Shown here: one piece after another, positions 13,957 to 22,492 of the stretch | Layout: every line of letters begins with the position of its first letter | How positions within the stretch are numbered: the stretch's first letter is position 1 | Assembly (NCBI GenBank): GCA_005879795.1 | Contig: VBKJ01000128.1 | Location: forward strand, 1-64,000 | Direction of reading: 5' to 3' | Source: Deltaproteobacteria bacterium | GTDB taxonomy: Bacteria; Desulfobacterota; Binatia; DP-6 | DNA: 64,000 bases | Translations under genes and position numbers: made by a program | Notes under the pieces: generated by a model | Seen by the model: only the letters and a program-made list of their open reading frames with translations | Databases searched by the model: none | What the model was told of the DNA's origin: nothing

Positions 13957-15534
13957 TCACACGAAGACGCGGTAGTCGAGGGTGGGGAAGAGGTTGTCGG
14001 TGTCCTCGAGCTGGGCGAGGCGCAGGTCGTCGACCGCCCCGCGCTCGATCTGCGCGCACAGCTCCTGGCAGCGCAGCAGGTGATCCTTGCTCCGTCGCAC
14101 GGCGTACTCGACGGTCGTCGCCCGCGACATCATGAAGGCCCAGTCGCTCGCCTGGGCGAGGAAGAGCTCGCGCAGCGCCTGGGTGAGCGCGCGGCGCGTG
14201 CGCTCGTCGGCGCTCGGGTAGCTCCGGCAGAGCGCGTGCAGGCGGTCCGCGGTGGCGTGGAGGTGGCGGTAGAGCCAGTCGTTCTCGCCCGCGAGCCAGA
14301 CCTCGTTGTAGCCCTTCCAGCCCCAGGTGGAGGCGGCCGGCGTGGCGCGCTGCAGGGTGGGATGGCGGGCGAGGTCGTCGCCCGGGCTCGCGGCGCGCAG
14401 CTCCGGCGTGGTGGCGAGGCGGCGCAGGACCGCCTCGAGCCACCACGGCCCCTCGAACCACCAGTGGCCGAAGAGCTCGGCGTCGTAGGGGCAGACGATG
14501 ATCGGCGGCCGGTCCATCGCCCGCGCCAGCCACGCCGCCTGGCGCACGCGGGCCTCGACGAAGTCCGCCGCGTGCGCCTCGAGCCGCTCGCGCGCGCGCG
14601 CGACCTCGTAGGCCTCCTTCATGTCGCTCTTGCCGGTGATGCGGTGGTACTTGAGGCCGGTCAGGATGCGCTGCCCGGTGGGCGGGAGATAGGGGCGCAC
14701 GTAGTCGTAGTCGAGGTCGAAGCCGATGTCGCGGTAGAAGTCGCGGTACCAGGAATCGCCCGGGTAGCCCTCCTCCGCGCTCCACACCTGCTTCGAGCTG
14801 TCGGGGTCGCGCCCGAAGGCCGCCACGCCCGAGTCGCAGGCGACGGGAGCGTAGACGCCGTACACGGGCCGGGGCGTGGCGTGCGCGATCCCGTGCGTGT
14901 CGACGAAGAAGTAGCGCACGCCGAGGCGAGCGAGCTCGGCGTCGAGCCCGGGCTCGTACGCGCACTCGGGGAGCCAGAAGCCCTCGGGGGTCCGCCCGAG
15001 GAAGCGGCGGTACTCGGCGACAGCGACCTCGATCTGCGCCCGGACCGCTCCGGGGGTCACGGCGAGCAAGGGGAGGAAGCCGTGCGTGGCGGCGCAGGTG
15101 ATGATCTCGACGAGGCCGCGCTCCTGGCAGGAGCGGAAGGCGGCGATCAGGTCCTGGCCCCACTCATCGAGGAAGATCGTGCGCGCGCGCCAGAAGCGTG
15201 CGAGGTACATCTCCGCCACGCTGTGGAAGCGCTCGTCGGCGCGCGTGCGGCGCTCCTCCTTCTCGGCCAGCTCGACCAGCCGGTCGAGGTGCCGGAGATA
15301 CCGCCTGCGCAGCAGGTGGTCGGCGAGCATGGCGAGGAGGGGCGGGCTGAGCGAGAGCGTCAGCCGCACGGGGACGCGGTCGCGCGCGAGCGCCCCCAGC
15401 ATCTCGAGCAGCGGGATGTAGGTCTCGGTGATCGCCTCGGCGAGCCAGCGCTCCTCGAGGAAGTCCTCGTGCGCCGGGTGGCGCACGAAGGGCAGGTGGG
15501 CGTGCAGGACGAAAGCGAGGCTGGCCTGGGGCAT
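13957..15534 (-). CDS. 1,4-alpha-glucan branching enzyme, GH57 family (DUF1957 C-terminus)
   Basis: Glycogen branching enzyme of the GH57 (beta/alpha)7-barrel type, 525 residues. The N-terminus LAFVLHAHLPFVRHP is the first GH57 conserved region. The expected nucleophile is the Glu of GFWLPECAYEPG, and the expected acid/base is the Asp of CPYDAELFGHWWFEG. The C-terminal helical bundle includes STWGWKGYNEVWL and DWAFMMSRATTVEYA. The start MPQASLAF is the family's natural N-terminus. It follows the DUF4912 gene by 17 bases, an arrangement known from other GH57 branching-enzyme loci, and the two are probably co-transcribed. Confidence 0.9.
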   Translation of the reverse strand: MPQASLAFVLHAHLPFVRHPAHEDFLEERWLAEAITETYIPLLEMLGALARDRVPVRLTLSLSPPLLAMLADHLLRRRYLRHLDRLVELAEKEERRTRADERFHSVAEMYLARFWRARTIFLDEWGQDLIAAFRSCQERGLVEIITCAATHGFLPLLAVTPGAVRAQIEVAVAEYRRFLGRTPEGFWLPECAYEPGLDAELARLGVRYFFVDTHGIAHATPRPVYGVYAPVACDSGVAAFGRDPDSSKQVWSAEEGYPGDSWYRDFYRDIGFDLDYDYVRPYLPPTGQRILTGLKYHRITGKSDMKEAYEVARARERLEAHAADFVEARVRQAAWLARAMDRPPIIVCPYDAELFGHWWFEGPWWLEAVLRRLATTPELRAASPGDDLARHPTLQRATPAASTWGWKGYNEVWLAGENDWLYRHLHATADRLHALCRSYPSADERTRRALTQALRELFLAQASDWAFMMSRATTVEYAVRRSKDHLLRCQELCAQIERGAVDDLRLAQLEDTDNLFPTLDYRVFV

Positions 15535-15551
15535 CGAGGCCGCGGCCGGGA

Positions 15552-16361
15552 TCAGTTGGCCCTGCGCGGCGTGTGCGCGTCGCTAGAGCGCGGCGGGCCG
15601 TCGACGGGCTCGGCGCCGGCGCTCTCGGTGAGCGCGCTCGGCAGCGGGGTCGCGTCCCCGGCGCGGGCGGTCTCCTGCACGCTTCCCGCGGCGAGGTCGA
15701 CCCAGCGCACCGTGGTGTCGGGAGAGGGGGTGGCGCGCGGCGTGGTCACCGCGTTCGAGCGGGCAAGCGGGAGAAAGCGCCCAAGGGCGCTGGCGAGACC
15801 GATCTCCACGCAGTACGACGCCGCGGGCCGCCCGACGTTCAGGTACCAATGGTCGGCGCCCGGCGGCAGCTCGACGTCGAAGGACCGCCACGCGTTGTCG
15901 CCGGTGAAGGTGATGAAGGTGACGTCGTAGACGCGCAGCAGCTCGCGCGCGCCCTCCGCCTCGGTGCCGAGGGCGCGCAGCGCCTGGACGCGCGTGGCAG
16001 GGGTGATCTCCCAGTAGGTGAACACCCACCATGGGTCGCGCGGCAGGAGCACGATGCGGTCGCGGCCATACGCACGCGGCAGCTCGCCGCTCTCGCGGTC
16101 GGCCCAGCCCGCCGCCGGCTCGTGTGCCGGGCCAAGGTAGTACTTCGCCTCCTCGACCTGGGACTGCGGGGGCGTCTCGCCGGGGCTCGGCTTGTCCGCG
16201 GGGGGCCGCTCCCCCACCGCCGCGCGCTTCGCGCGACCCCAGCCGGCCAGGCGGGCGAGCGGATCGAGCACCCGAGCCCCGACCCTGCGCACCGCGTTGC
16301 CGCCCAAGTCGAGCCAGCCGCCCACGAGCTCGAGCCCGGCGCTGAGTCCCTCCGCGATCAT
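15552..16361 (-). CDS. DUF4912 domain protein
   Basis: About 269 residues from the ATG at 16361 (MIAEGLSAGLELVGG). The middle carries the DUF4912 core, RIVLLPRDPWWVFTYWEITP, then RVYDVTFITFTG and PPGADHWYLNVGRPAASYCV, in which Trp/Asp/Tyr-rich strands resemble a carbohydrate-binding beta-sandwich. The N-terminal ~100 and C-terminal ~60 residues are Ala/Pro-rich and probably disordered. It directly precedes the GH57 branching enzyme on the same strand, so a role in glycogen handling is likely; the biochemical function is not known to me. A longer start 63 bases upstream is possible but gives a less family-like leader. Confidence 0.8.
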   Translation of the reverse strand: MIAEGLSAGLELVGGWLDLGGNAVRRVGARVLDPLARLAGWGRAKRAAVGERPPADKPSPGETPPQSQVEEAKYYLGPAHEPAAGWADRESGELPRAYGRDRIVLLPRDPWWVFTYWEITPATRVQALRALGTEAEGARELLRVYDVTFITFTGDNAWRSFDVELPPGADHWYLNVGRPAASYCVEIGLASALGRFLPLARSNAVTTPRATPSPDTTVRWVDLAAGSVQETARAGDATPLPSALTESAGAEPVDGPPRSSDAHTPRRAN

Positions 16362-16442
16362 ATCGTGGATCGTACCCGCGGCGATGGGGTGGGTCAAAAG
16401 CGGAGAGCCGCGGCGCGCTTGCACCTGCGCCCCCGGTGAGGA

Positions 16443-16670
16443 ATGTTCTGGGCTCCGGTGAGCCAGCCGTCTCCCAGGGCACTCGTCGTGCTGCGCGTGG
16501 CGCGCGGCGCCGGACCACCGAGCGAGCAGGAGATCCGCGCCCGGATCGACGCCGACCGCGTGCGGCTCGGGCTGTCACCGGACGGGGCTGCGGCGTACCG
16601 CCTCGCTGGACCCTACGCCATCGAGCTCGGCGGGCGGGCGCTCGACGAGTACGTCGCCTGGGAAATCTAG
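16443..16670 (+). CDS. Small hypothetical protein
   Basis: 75 residues from ATG 16443, or 70 from GTG 16458 (VSQPSPRALVVLRV). The C-terminal half, AAAYRLAGPYAIELGGRALD, looks like a short beta-hairpin with helix. I recognise no family. It is divergent from the DUF4912 gene, and its TAG stop shares the CTAG bases with the stop of the convergent PTS-like gene. Support is only G/C-biased codons and reasonable composition. Confidence 0.45.
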   Translation: MFWAPVSQPSPRALVVLRVARGAGPPSEQEIRARIDADRVRLGLSPDGAAAYRLAGPYAIELGGRALDEYVAWEI

Positions 16671-17149
16671 GAATGCGAGAGGCGCGGGCCCCCGGCGTGC
16701 GCGCGGAGGATGCGCAGCGCCTCGTCGGCGTCGCGCGCGGCGAGCAGCCCGGCGCGCAGCTCCGGGGAGCGGAGCAGCGTCGCGATGCCGGCCAGGATCG
16801 TCAGGTGCTGCGCGGTCGCCGCCGGCGGCGACAACACCAGCGCGACCACCTGGATCGGGACCGTCGGCACGGCCTCGTAGAGGCCGTGGGGGGAGGTCGC
16901 CAGGGCGGCGACCGGCTCGGTGACGCCGGGAAGGCGAGCATGCGGGACACCCGCATGGATGTCGAGGAGGGCGGTCGAGGACGCGGCCTCGCGCGCCGTC
17001 ACGGCCTGGATGGCGGTGGGTGCGGCAGCGGCGGGCAGTAGACGCTCGCCCGCGAGCACCGCCACCAGGCCCGCGATCGTCTCCTCGAACGTCCGCCACG
17101 GCGGGGCGACGCGGATCAGCGCGGGGCGGAGGCGGGCGACGAAGCTCAT
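16667..17149 (-). CDS. PTS EIIA type-2 (PtsN/fructose-like) domain protein
   Basis: 160 residues from ATG 17149 (MSFVARLRPALIRV). It is a single EIIA domain with the phosphorylatable His in HAGVPHARLPGV, where the family has GxAxPHAR, followed by the VQVVALVLSPPA strand and a C-terminal helix. In bacteria without a sugar PTS such domains usually act in regulatory (PTS-Ntr-like) phosphorelays; no EI or HPr is in the window, so the donor is unknown. It follows the TauE/SafE-like gene by 11 bases on the same strand. Confidence 0.75.
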   Translation of the reverse strand: MSFVARLRPALIRVAPPWRTFEETIAGLVAVLAGERLLPAAAAPTAIQAVTAREAASSTALLDIHAGVPHARLPGVTEPVAALATSPHGLYEAVPTVPIQVVALVLSPPAATAQHLTILAGIATLLRSPELRAGLLAARDADEALRILRAHAGGPRLSHS

Positions 17150-17160
17150 GTGCGCCCGGG

Positions 17161-17517
17161 TCAGCGCCGCAACAGGTCGAGGGCCGCGACCATCAGAAAG
17201 AGGGCGAACACCCGCCGGAGCGCCGTCTCGGCCAGCAACTGCGCGAGACCGCCGCCCGCGTAGCCGCCGACGAGGAAGCCCCCGGCGGCCCACAGGGCCA
17301 CCGGGACGTCGACGTGTCCGGCGCGCCAGTACTGCAGCACCGAGAGGAAGCCGACCGGCGGGAGGAGCACGGCGAGCGAGGTCCCCTGGGCGTCGTGCTG
17401 CGACATGTGGAAGAGATAGACGAGCAGCGGGACCATGATGAAGCCACCGCCGAGCCCGATCAGCCCGCCCAGCCCGCCGCCCACGAACCCGACCATCAAC
17501 GCGAGCACCGCTTGCAT
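17161..17517 (-). CDS. TauE/SafE (TSUP) family membrane protein, half-size
   Basis: 118 residues with about four membrane segments. The first carries the glycine-rich GGLGGLIGLGGGFIMVPLL signature of the TauE/SafE family (sulfite, sulfoacetate or other organic-anion export), followed by AQGTSLAVLLPPVGFL. Full-length members have two such repeats (~250 residues); this has one, so it must dimerise if it works as a transporter. Its ATG lies about 60 bases from the divergently read pfkA start. Substrate cannot be told. Confidence 0.8.
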   Translation of the reverse strand: MQAVLALMVGFVGGGLGGLIGLGGGFIMVPLLVYLFHMSQHDAQGTSLAVLLPPVGFLSVLQYWRAGHVDVPVALWAAGGFLVGGYAGGGLAQLLAETALRRVFALFLMVAALDLLRR

Positions 17518-17579
17518 GACGGCCCGATACCCGAGCGCGCCTTCCTTTTCCAGCCGCGCGGCTCTGCTATAGAGCGCGC

Positions 17580-18545
17580 ATGGTGCGCCGGATCGGGCTC
17601 ATGACCAGCGGCGGCGACGCGCCGGGCATGAACGCGGCGATCCGCGCCGTGGTGCGCCACGCCCTCGGCCGCTCGCTGGAGGTGGTGGGCATCCGGCGCG
17701 GCTATGCCGGGCTGCTCGTGGGCGAGCTCCTCCCCCTCACCCGCGCCGGGGTCGCCAACATCATCCAGCGCGGTGGCACGATCCTCGGCACCTCGCGCTC
17801 GCCGGAGTTCTACCAGCCCGGGGGCCGGGCACGCGCCGCGGCCGTGCTGCGCGGCGCCGGCATCGAGGCGCTGGTCGTCGTCGGCGGCGAAGGGACGCTC
17901 CACGGCGCGACCCTCCTCGCCGCCGAGCACGGCGTCGCGATCGCCGGCGTGCCGGGAACGATCGACAACGACGTCTACGGCACCGACTTCACGATCGGCT
18001 TCGACACCGCCGTGAACACGGCCCTGGAGGCGATCGACCGCATCCGCGACACGGCCGCGTCGCACGAGCGGCTCTTCCTGGTCGAGGTGATGGGGCGCAC
18101 GTGCGGCGAGATCGCGCTCGGGGTGGGCGTGGCCGGCGGGGCGGAGGACGTGCTCATCCCCGAGCAGCCGACCGACCTCGACACGCTCGGCGCCGAGCTC
18201 AAGCGGAGCTGGGAGCGCGGCAAGCGGAGCAGCATCATCGTGGTGGCGGAGAGCGGGAAGGAGGGCCACGTGTTCACGGTCGCCGATCGCGTGCGCGCCC
18301 TGACGGGCCTCGAGCCGCGCGTCTGCGTCTTCGGCCACATCCAGCGGGGCGGCACGCCCACCGCGCGCGACCGCATCCTGGCCAGCCGGCTCGGCACCGC
18401 CGCGGTCGACATCGTGCTCGACGGCGGCGGCATGATGGCGGGGGAGGCGGGCGGCCGGGTGGTGCGGGTGCCGCTCCGCGACACGTGGGAGAAGAGGCGC
18501 GCCCTGGCGGCCGACCTGCTGGCGCTGGTGCGGGACCTGGTGTGA
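17580..18545 (+). CDS. pfkA: ATP-type 6-phosphofructokinase
   Basis: Phosphorylates fructose 6-phosphate in glycolysis; 321 residues, the bacterial length. Seen: GLMTSGGDAPGMNAAIRA at the N-terminus (ATP loop), VVVGGEGTL (Gly at the position that separates ATP from PPi enzymes, with Glu in place of the usual Asp just before it), the catalytic PGTIDNDVYGTDFTIGFDTA with the general-base Asp, MGRTCGEIAL, and GHIQRGGTPTARDR. The ATG is only six bases after a TATAGA -10-like box (17568-17573), so the mRNA may be leaderless. Its stop overlaps the GTG of the acetyltransferase (GTGA). Confidence 0.93.
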   Translation: MVRRIGLMTSGGDAPGMNAAIRAVVRHALGRSLEVVGIRRGYAGLLVGELLPLTRAGVANIIQRGGTILGTSRSPEFYQPGGRARAAAVLRGAGIEALVVVGGEGTLHGATLLAAEHGVAIAGVPGTIDNDVYGTDFTIGFDTAVNTALEAIDRIRDTAASHERLFLVEVMGRTCGEIALGVGVAGGAEDVLIPEQPTDLDTLGAELKRSWERGKRSSIIVVAESGKEGHVFTVADRVRALTGLEPRVCVFGHIQRGGTPTARDRILASRLGTAAVDIVLDGGGMMAGEAGGRVVRVPLRDTWEKRRALAADLLALVRDLV

Positions 18546-19015
18546 GCGACGACGCGCTCGCCGACTACCCGAAGACCGTCGTCCTGAAGGACGGGGCGCA
18601 TCTCGTGCTGCGCCCGCTGGGTGCCGCCGAGCAGGGCGCGCTCGGCAGGGTCCTCGCCCATGCGGCGCCCGTGGAGCGCTTCGCGCCCGACGCCGAGCCC
18701 GTGATCCTCGCCTGTGACGGCGAGCGGGTGGTGGCGGCGGCGGCCCTCGAGCGGGGCGCGCCCGAGGTGGCCCGCCTGAGCGTCGTCATCGATCCCGAGT
18801 ACCGCGGGCGGCGCCTCGGCACCTGGCTCGTGCTCGACGCCGTTCATCTCGCCGCCGCTCTCGGCGTCGAGCGCCTCGAGGCCACGTTGCATCCTGAGGA
18901 CACCGCTTACCTCGCTGCGCTCGAGCGCCTCGACTTCGCCGTCGATCCGGCGCGCAGATCGCCGTCGGGCGCCGTGCTGGTGAAGCGCCTGCACCGCGGG
19001 TGGACGGATTTCTGA
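18542..19015 (+). CDS. GNAT-family N-acetyltransferase
   Basis: 157 residues from the GTG at 18542, which overlaps the pfkA stop by four bases. The acetyl-CoA-binding motif A is RLSVVIDPEYRGRRLGTWLV (R/Q-x-x-G-x-G/A type, here RGRRLG), followed by an amphipathic helix and the motif-B-like ERLEATLHPEDTAYLA. The N-terminal 60 residues begin with the DGAHLVLRPL strand typical of the fold. Substrate unknown; protein or small amine are both possible. Coupled translation with pfkA suggests one operon. Confidence 0.8.
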   Translation: MSDDALADYPKTVVLKDGAHLVLRPLGAAEQGALGRVLAHAAPVERFAPDAEPVILACDGERVVAAAALERGAPEVARLSVVIDPEYRGRRLGTWLVLDAVHLAAALGVERLEATLHPEDTAYLAALERLDFAVDPARRSPSGAVLVKRLHRGWTDF

Positions 19016-20247
19016 CCCCGCGCCGATCTGCCATCGCGTTTCGTCCCGACGGCGGGCGGCGCGGGATCCGGGGCCTGATCTGGATCGGCGCGGCGCTCGC
19101 GCCGCCGATCGCCTGGTTCGTGGTCCACCTGGGCCATCTCGCCACCACGCCGCTCGAGGTCGTGCTCTGGTCGGGGGGCGGCATCTTCGGCGCCGCCTTC
19201 CTGCTCTCCTGGGCCTCGGAGGTGGCGCAGCTCGACATCACCCGCGCGCTCGCGCTCGCGTTCCTGGCGCTCATCGCGGTCCTCCCGGAGTACGCCGTCG
19301 ACGTCTACTTCGCGTGGCGCGCCGGGCAGGACCCGACCTACACGGCGTACGCGACCGCCAACATGACGGGCGGCAACCGTCTCCTGATCGGCGTCGGCTG
19401 GGCGACCAGCGTCCTCGCCCTCTGGCTGCGGTACCGCCATCGCGAGGTGCGCCTGCCTCGCGCGCAGGCGGTGGAGGTCAACTGGCTCGCGCTGGCGACG
19501 CTCTACTCCTTCGTGATCCCGGCCAAGGGCACGCTCTCGCTCTTCGACACGGCCGTCCTCTTCCTCATGTTCGCGGGCTACGTGCGCGCCGCCGGCAGGA
19601 CGCACCACGAGGAACCGGAGCTGGAGGGGCCGGCGGAGCTGCTCGCGCGCCTCGCGCCCGCCCGGCGCCGGGGTGTGGTCCTGGCCCTCGCGCTGATCGC
19701 CGGCGCCGCCATCGTGACCGCCGCGGAGCCGTTCGCGGAGAGCCTGATCGCGACCGGGCGCCAGTTCGGCATCGAGGAGTTCCTGCTCGTTCAGTGGCTG
19801 GCACCGCTCGTCTCCGAGTCGCCGGAGTTCGTGGTGGCGGTGCTGTTCGCGCTGCGCGGCTCGGCCGCGGCCAGCATCGGGACGCTCATCTCCTCGACCG
19901 TGAACCAGTGGACGTTGCTCGTGGGCGCGCTCCCGGCGGCCTTTGCGCTCTCGCACGGCGGCATCGTCCCCATGCACCTGGACGGGCGGCAGCGCGAGGA
20001 GATGTTCCTCACCTCGGCGCAGTCGGTGTTCGCGCTGGTGGTGATCGCGAACTTCACCTTCTCGCGCCTGGAGGCGGCGGTGCTGTTCGCGCTCTTCGTG
20101 CCGCAGCTCTTCCTGACCACGGCGGCGGCGCGCTGGACGCACGCCGGTCTCTACCTCGTTCTGGCCGTCGCCGTCGTGTGCCTGAGCCCGACGGCGCGCG
20201 CAGGGGTCCGGCAGCTCCTGCCGCTCGGGCGACGGCGCTCGTCGTAG
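19000..20247 (+). CDS. CaCA-family sodium/calcium-exchanger-like membrane protein
   Basis: 415 residues with about ten membrane segments. Two inverted alpha repeats carry the ion-binding acidic residues: LIAVLPEYAVDVYFAWRAG with TANMTGGNRLLIG in the first half, and LAPLVSESPEFVVAVLFALR with SSTVNQWTLLVGALP in the second. Known relatives exchange Ca2+ (or H+, Na+) across the inner membrane. The GTG at 19000 overlaps the acetyltransferase by 16 bases, and the central cytoplasmic loop (about 195-225) is Glu/Arg-rich. The transported ion cannot be fixed from sequence. Confidence 0.85.
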   Translation: MDGFLTPRRSAIAFRPDGGRRGIRGLIWIGAALAPPIAWFVVHLGHLATTPLEVVLWSGGGIFGAAFLLSWASEVAQLDITRALALAFLALIAVLPEYAVDVYFAWRAGQDPTYTAYATANMTGGNRLLIGVGWATSVLALWLRYRHREVRLPRAQAVEVNWLALATLYSFVIPAKGTLSLFDTAVLFLMFAGYVRAAGRTHHEEPELEGPAELLARLAPARRRGVVLALALIAGAAIVTAAEPFAESLIATGRQFGIEEFLLVQWLAPLVSESPEFVVAVLFALRGSAAASIGTLISSTVNQWTLLVGALPAAFALSHGGIVPMHLDGRQREEMFLTSAQSVFALVVIANFTFSRLEAAVLFALFVPQLFLTTAAARWTHAGLYLVLAVAVVCLSPTARAGVRQLLPLGRRRSS

Positions 20248-20360
20248 CGGCCGACGCAGCCGCGTCCGACGGAAACGCATCGCGCCCGCGGGCGCGGAGC
20301 GCGCGCAACGATCGCTCGTCGAGCCGAATCCGAGGGAGAAGTCCGAGATTGGGGCGCGGC

Positions 20361-21065
20361 TTAGCGAGTGTCCGACTCGAGGAGCAGTGTGCGGAGGTCG
20401 TTCAGCACCAGCGCCGAGTCGAGGAGCCCGACGCTGTACACGTTCCGGACCCGGCCACGCCCGTCGAGCAGGAAGACCTTGAGCACGTGGCGGAAGAGGC
20501 CGGTCCACGTGCCGTCGTCGAAGCGGAGCTTCGCCACCGGCTGATCGAAGTCGGCGAGCAGCGGCCGCAGGTCCTCTTCGCTCCGGGTCGTCGTGAAGCG
20601 CCAGTCGCTCCGCGGCGCGTGGAACGAGCGTACGACCGCCATGCGCCCGGGCGTGTCGCGCTCGGGATCGAAGCTGATCGTGACGAGCGTGGCACGTCGC
20701 GCGAGCTCCGCGTCGGCGGCGACGGCGCGGTCGACCCGATCGAGGACGGCGAGGCTCAGCGGACAGCCCGTCGCCTCGATGCAGGTCGTGTAGACGAAGG
20801 CGACGACCGCGAGCCGGCCGTGCGTCACGGCGAAGAGGGTCGTGGACCGCCCGTCCGCGTCGAGGAGCGGGTGGTCCGTCACCGTGTTGATGGGGGGCAG
20901 CGAGTAGGAACCGGGCGCGGGCGGCGTGTACTCGGGGGCGAAGGCGCCGACCGCGTAGGTGTAGCGGGCCGCCGCGGGATCGACCGCGCCGAGACGCGGA
21001 TCGCCGGCCGCCGCCGCTCCGACGAGCGCGAGCAGGGCGGCCGCGATGAGACGATGCCGCCGCAC
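20361..21065 (-). CDS. SCO1/SenC-like copper chaperone or thiol-disulfide protein
   Basis: 234 residues with an N-terminal signal peptide (MRRHRLIAAALLALVGAAAA). Thioredoxin-like SCO fold: VAFVYTTCIEATGCP holds the metal/redox Cys pair, but spaced CxxxxxC rather than the usual CxxxC; TLVTISFDPERDTPGRM is the SCO strand with the DPxRDTP pattern, and RHVLKVFLLDGRG supplies the downstream His. It starts seven bases after the methanethiol oxidase gene stops. Published methanethiol oxidase (mtoX) loci carry an SCO1/SenC gene thought to supply copper to the oxidase, so that role is inferred here. Confidence 0.85.
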   Translation of the reverse strand: MRRHRLIAAALLALVGAAAAGDPRLGAVDPAAARYTYAVGAFAPEYTPPAPGSYSLPPINTVTDHPLLDADGRSTTLFAVTHGRLAVVAFVYTTCIEATGCPLSLAVLDRVDRAVAADAELARRATLVTISFDPERDTPGRMAVVRSFHAPRSDWRFTTTRSEEDLRPLLADFDQPVAKLRFDDGTWTGLFRHVLKVFLLDGRGRVRNVYSVGLLDSALVLNDLRTLLLESDTR

Positions 21066-21072
21066 GGCGATC

Positions 21073-22383
21073 TCAGCGGAGACCGGCTCCGCGCGCCGCG
21101 TCGCCGGCGTAGATCTGGTTCTTGTAGAAGCGCTCCTGCCCGAAGAGCATGATGTGGGGGCGGCCGAGCCCCTCCTTCAGGAAGTCCACGGCGAAGAGCG
21201 GCGTCAGGCGCTTGCCGTCCCAGCCGTACGCCTTGAGGAACTGCTCGCCGTCCTTGCCCTTCTTGTCCCAGTTGCTGAGCAGCGAGGACGTGAAGTAGAC
21301 GCGCTTCCCGTCCCAGGTCTCGGACACCATGTTCACCTGGGAGCCGATCCGCTGCGTGTGCACGAGGCGCGGGTGGTGCGGGTCGCTCACGTCGTAGACG
21401 CGGCACGACCCGTCCATGAAGGTATCGACGAAGAGGAAGCGGTCGTCGGCGGAGAGGCTCACGTCGACCGGGAGCGGCGTCTGCTTGGGGTCGGCGATGT
21501 CCGCGACCGCGGTCGCCTTGAACGCGCCGTCGTCCTGCTGCTCGACGAGCCAGATCTTGGAGGTGAGCGCGGTCGTGGTGAAGGCGTAGTTGTGGCGCGG
21601 CTGGAGAGCCCAGCGGATCTCGAGCGGCGCGCCGGGGACGGCGAGCGTCTGGATGGGCTTCCGGGCGTGGAAGTCCCAGACGACCATGGTGCTGCCGAAG
21701 TGCTTCATCGCCTCCGGGTCGGCCACGACCTTGCCGAATTCGGTCATGTAGTTGTTCCAGCCGGTGAAGGACGAGGTGAGCATGCGGTTGAGCCGGGGCT
21801 GCACGCGGGCGTCGTAGCCGTACTCTGCGTGCTCGGGCAGCCAGAGCGTCTGGATGAACTTGCCGTCGTTGTTGTACTCGACGAGCCCCGTCCTCCCGCC
21901 GCGCTCCTTGTCGTTGGAGAGGCCGGTGATCAGCATCCGGCCGGGCAGCGCGAAGAAGGTGTGCGGGCCGATCACGCCGCCACTCTCCTTCGCGAAGGAG
22001 TCGATCGTGCGGACGAGCTTCGGGTGCGCGGGATCGCCGGCCACGTCGAAGACCCAGATCATGCTGTCGTCGAGGCCGCCGGCCCAGAGGTGGCGGCGGT
22101 CCTCGCCGAAGCCGCCGTGATGCGCCTCGTGCCGGCCGCCGACCGACACCGTGGAGATCACCTTCCCGTAGCGGGCCGGGTCGGCCGGGTTGCCGCCGAT
22201 CGTGACCAGCTTGTCGGACCCGTCGCCCACGCCGTCGATGCCGAGGGTCAGGACGTAGACGTAGTCCTCCTGCCCGGTGATCTTCGGCATGTACGGCGAC
22301 ATGCAGGTCTCGTCGCCGCGGACGCGGACCGGACTCAGCAGCAGCGCGGCCAGCGCTGCGCCCATGAGGCGGCGTCGTGTCAC
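21073..22383 (-). CDS. mtoX: Methanethiol oxidase / SBP56-family protein
   Basis: Copper-dependent oxidation of methanethiol to formaldehyde, sulfide and hydrogen peroxide in known members of the selenium-binding protein 56 family. 436 residues from GTG 22383, which has GGAGGG eight bases upstream. The N-terminus TRRRLMGAALAALLLSP is a twin-arginine-like signal, implying export. The beta-propeller body shows DETCMSP (conserved Cys), GGRHEAHHGGFGEDRRHLW (His cluster corresponding to the family's DELHH), IGPHTFFALPG, and a C-terminal LGRPHIMLFGQERFYKNQ. It lies upstream of and co-oriented with an SCO-like gene, as in mtoX operons; no mauG is seen nearby. Confidence 0.88.
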   Translation of the reverse strand: MTRRRLMGAALAALLLSPVRVRGDETCMSPYMPKITGQEDYVYVLTLGIDGVGDGSDKLVTIGGNPADPARYGKVISTVSVGGRHEAHHGGFGEDRRHLWAGGLDDSMIWVFDVAGDPAHPKLVRTIDSFAKESGGVIGPHTFFALPGRMLITGLSNDKERGGRTGLVEYNNDGKFIQTLWLPEHAEYGYDARVQPRLNRMLTSSFTGWNNYMTEFGKVVADPEAMKHFGSTMVVWDFHARKPIQTLAVPGAPLEIRWALQPRHNYAFTTTALTSKIWLVEQQDDGAFKATAVADIADPKQTPLPVDVSLSADDRFLFVDTFMDGSCRVYDVSDPHHPRLVHTQRIGSQVNMVSETWDGKRVYFTSSLLSNWDKKGKDGEQFLKAYGWDGKRLTPLFAVDFLKEGLGRPHIMLFGQERFYKNQIYAGDAARGAGLR

Positions 22384-22492
22384 TGGTGAACCCTCCGTTG
22401 GACCCCCGGCAGCTAGCAGCCTCGCTCGGCGCTGTCGAGTAGGGGCCTCACGATCTGTTTCGCATGAAGGCCGACGGGGAACGCGGCCGGCG

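Noticed and set aside
17878-17905. Glu replacing the usual Asp in the GGDGS loop of phosphofructokinase
   Set aside because: GGEGT occurs in many ATP-dependent phosphofructokinases, and the Gly that marks ATP use is present, so this is not a loss of function.
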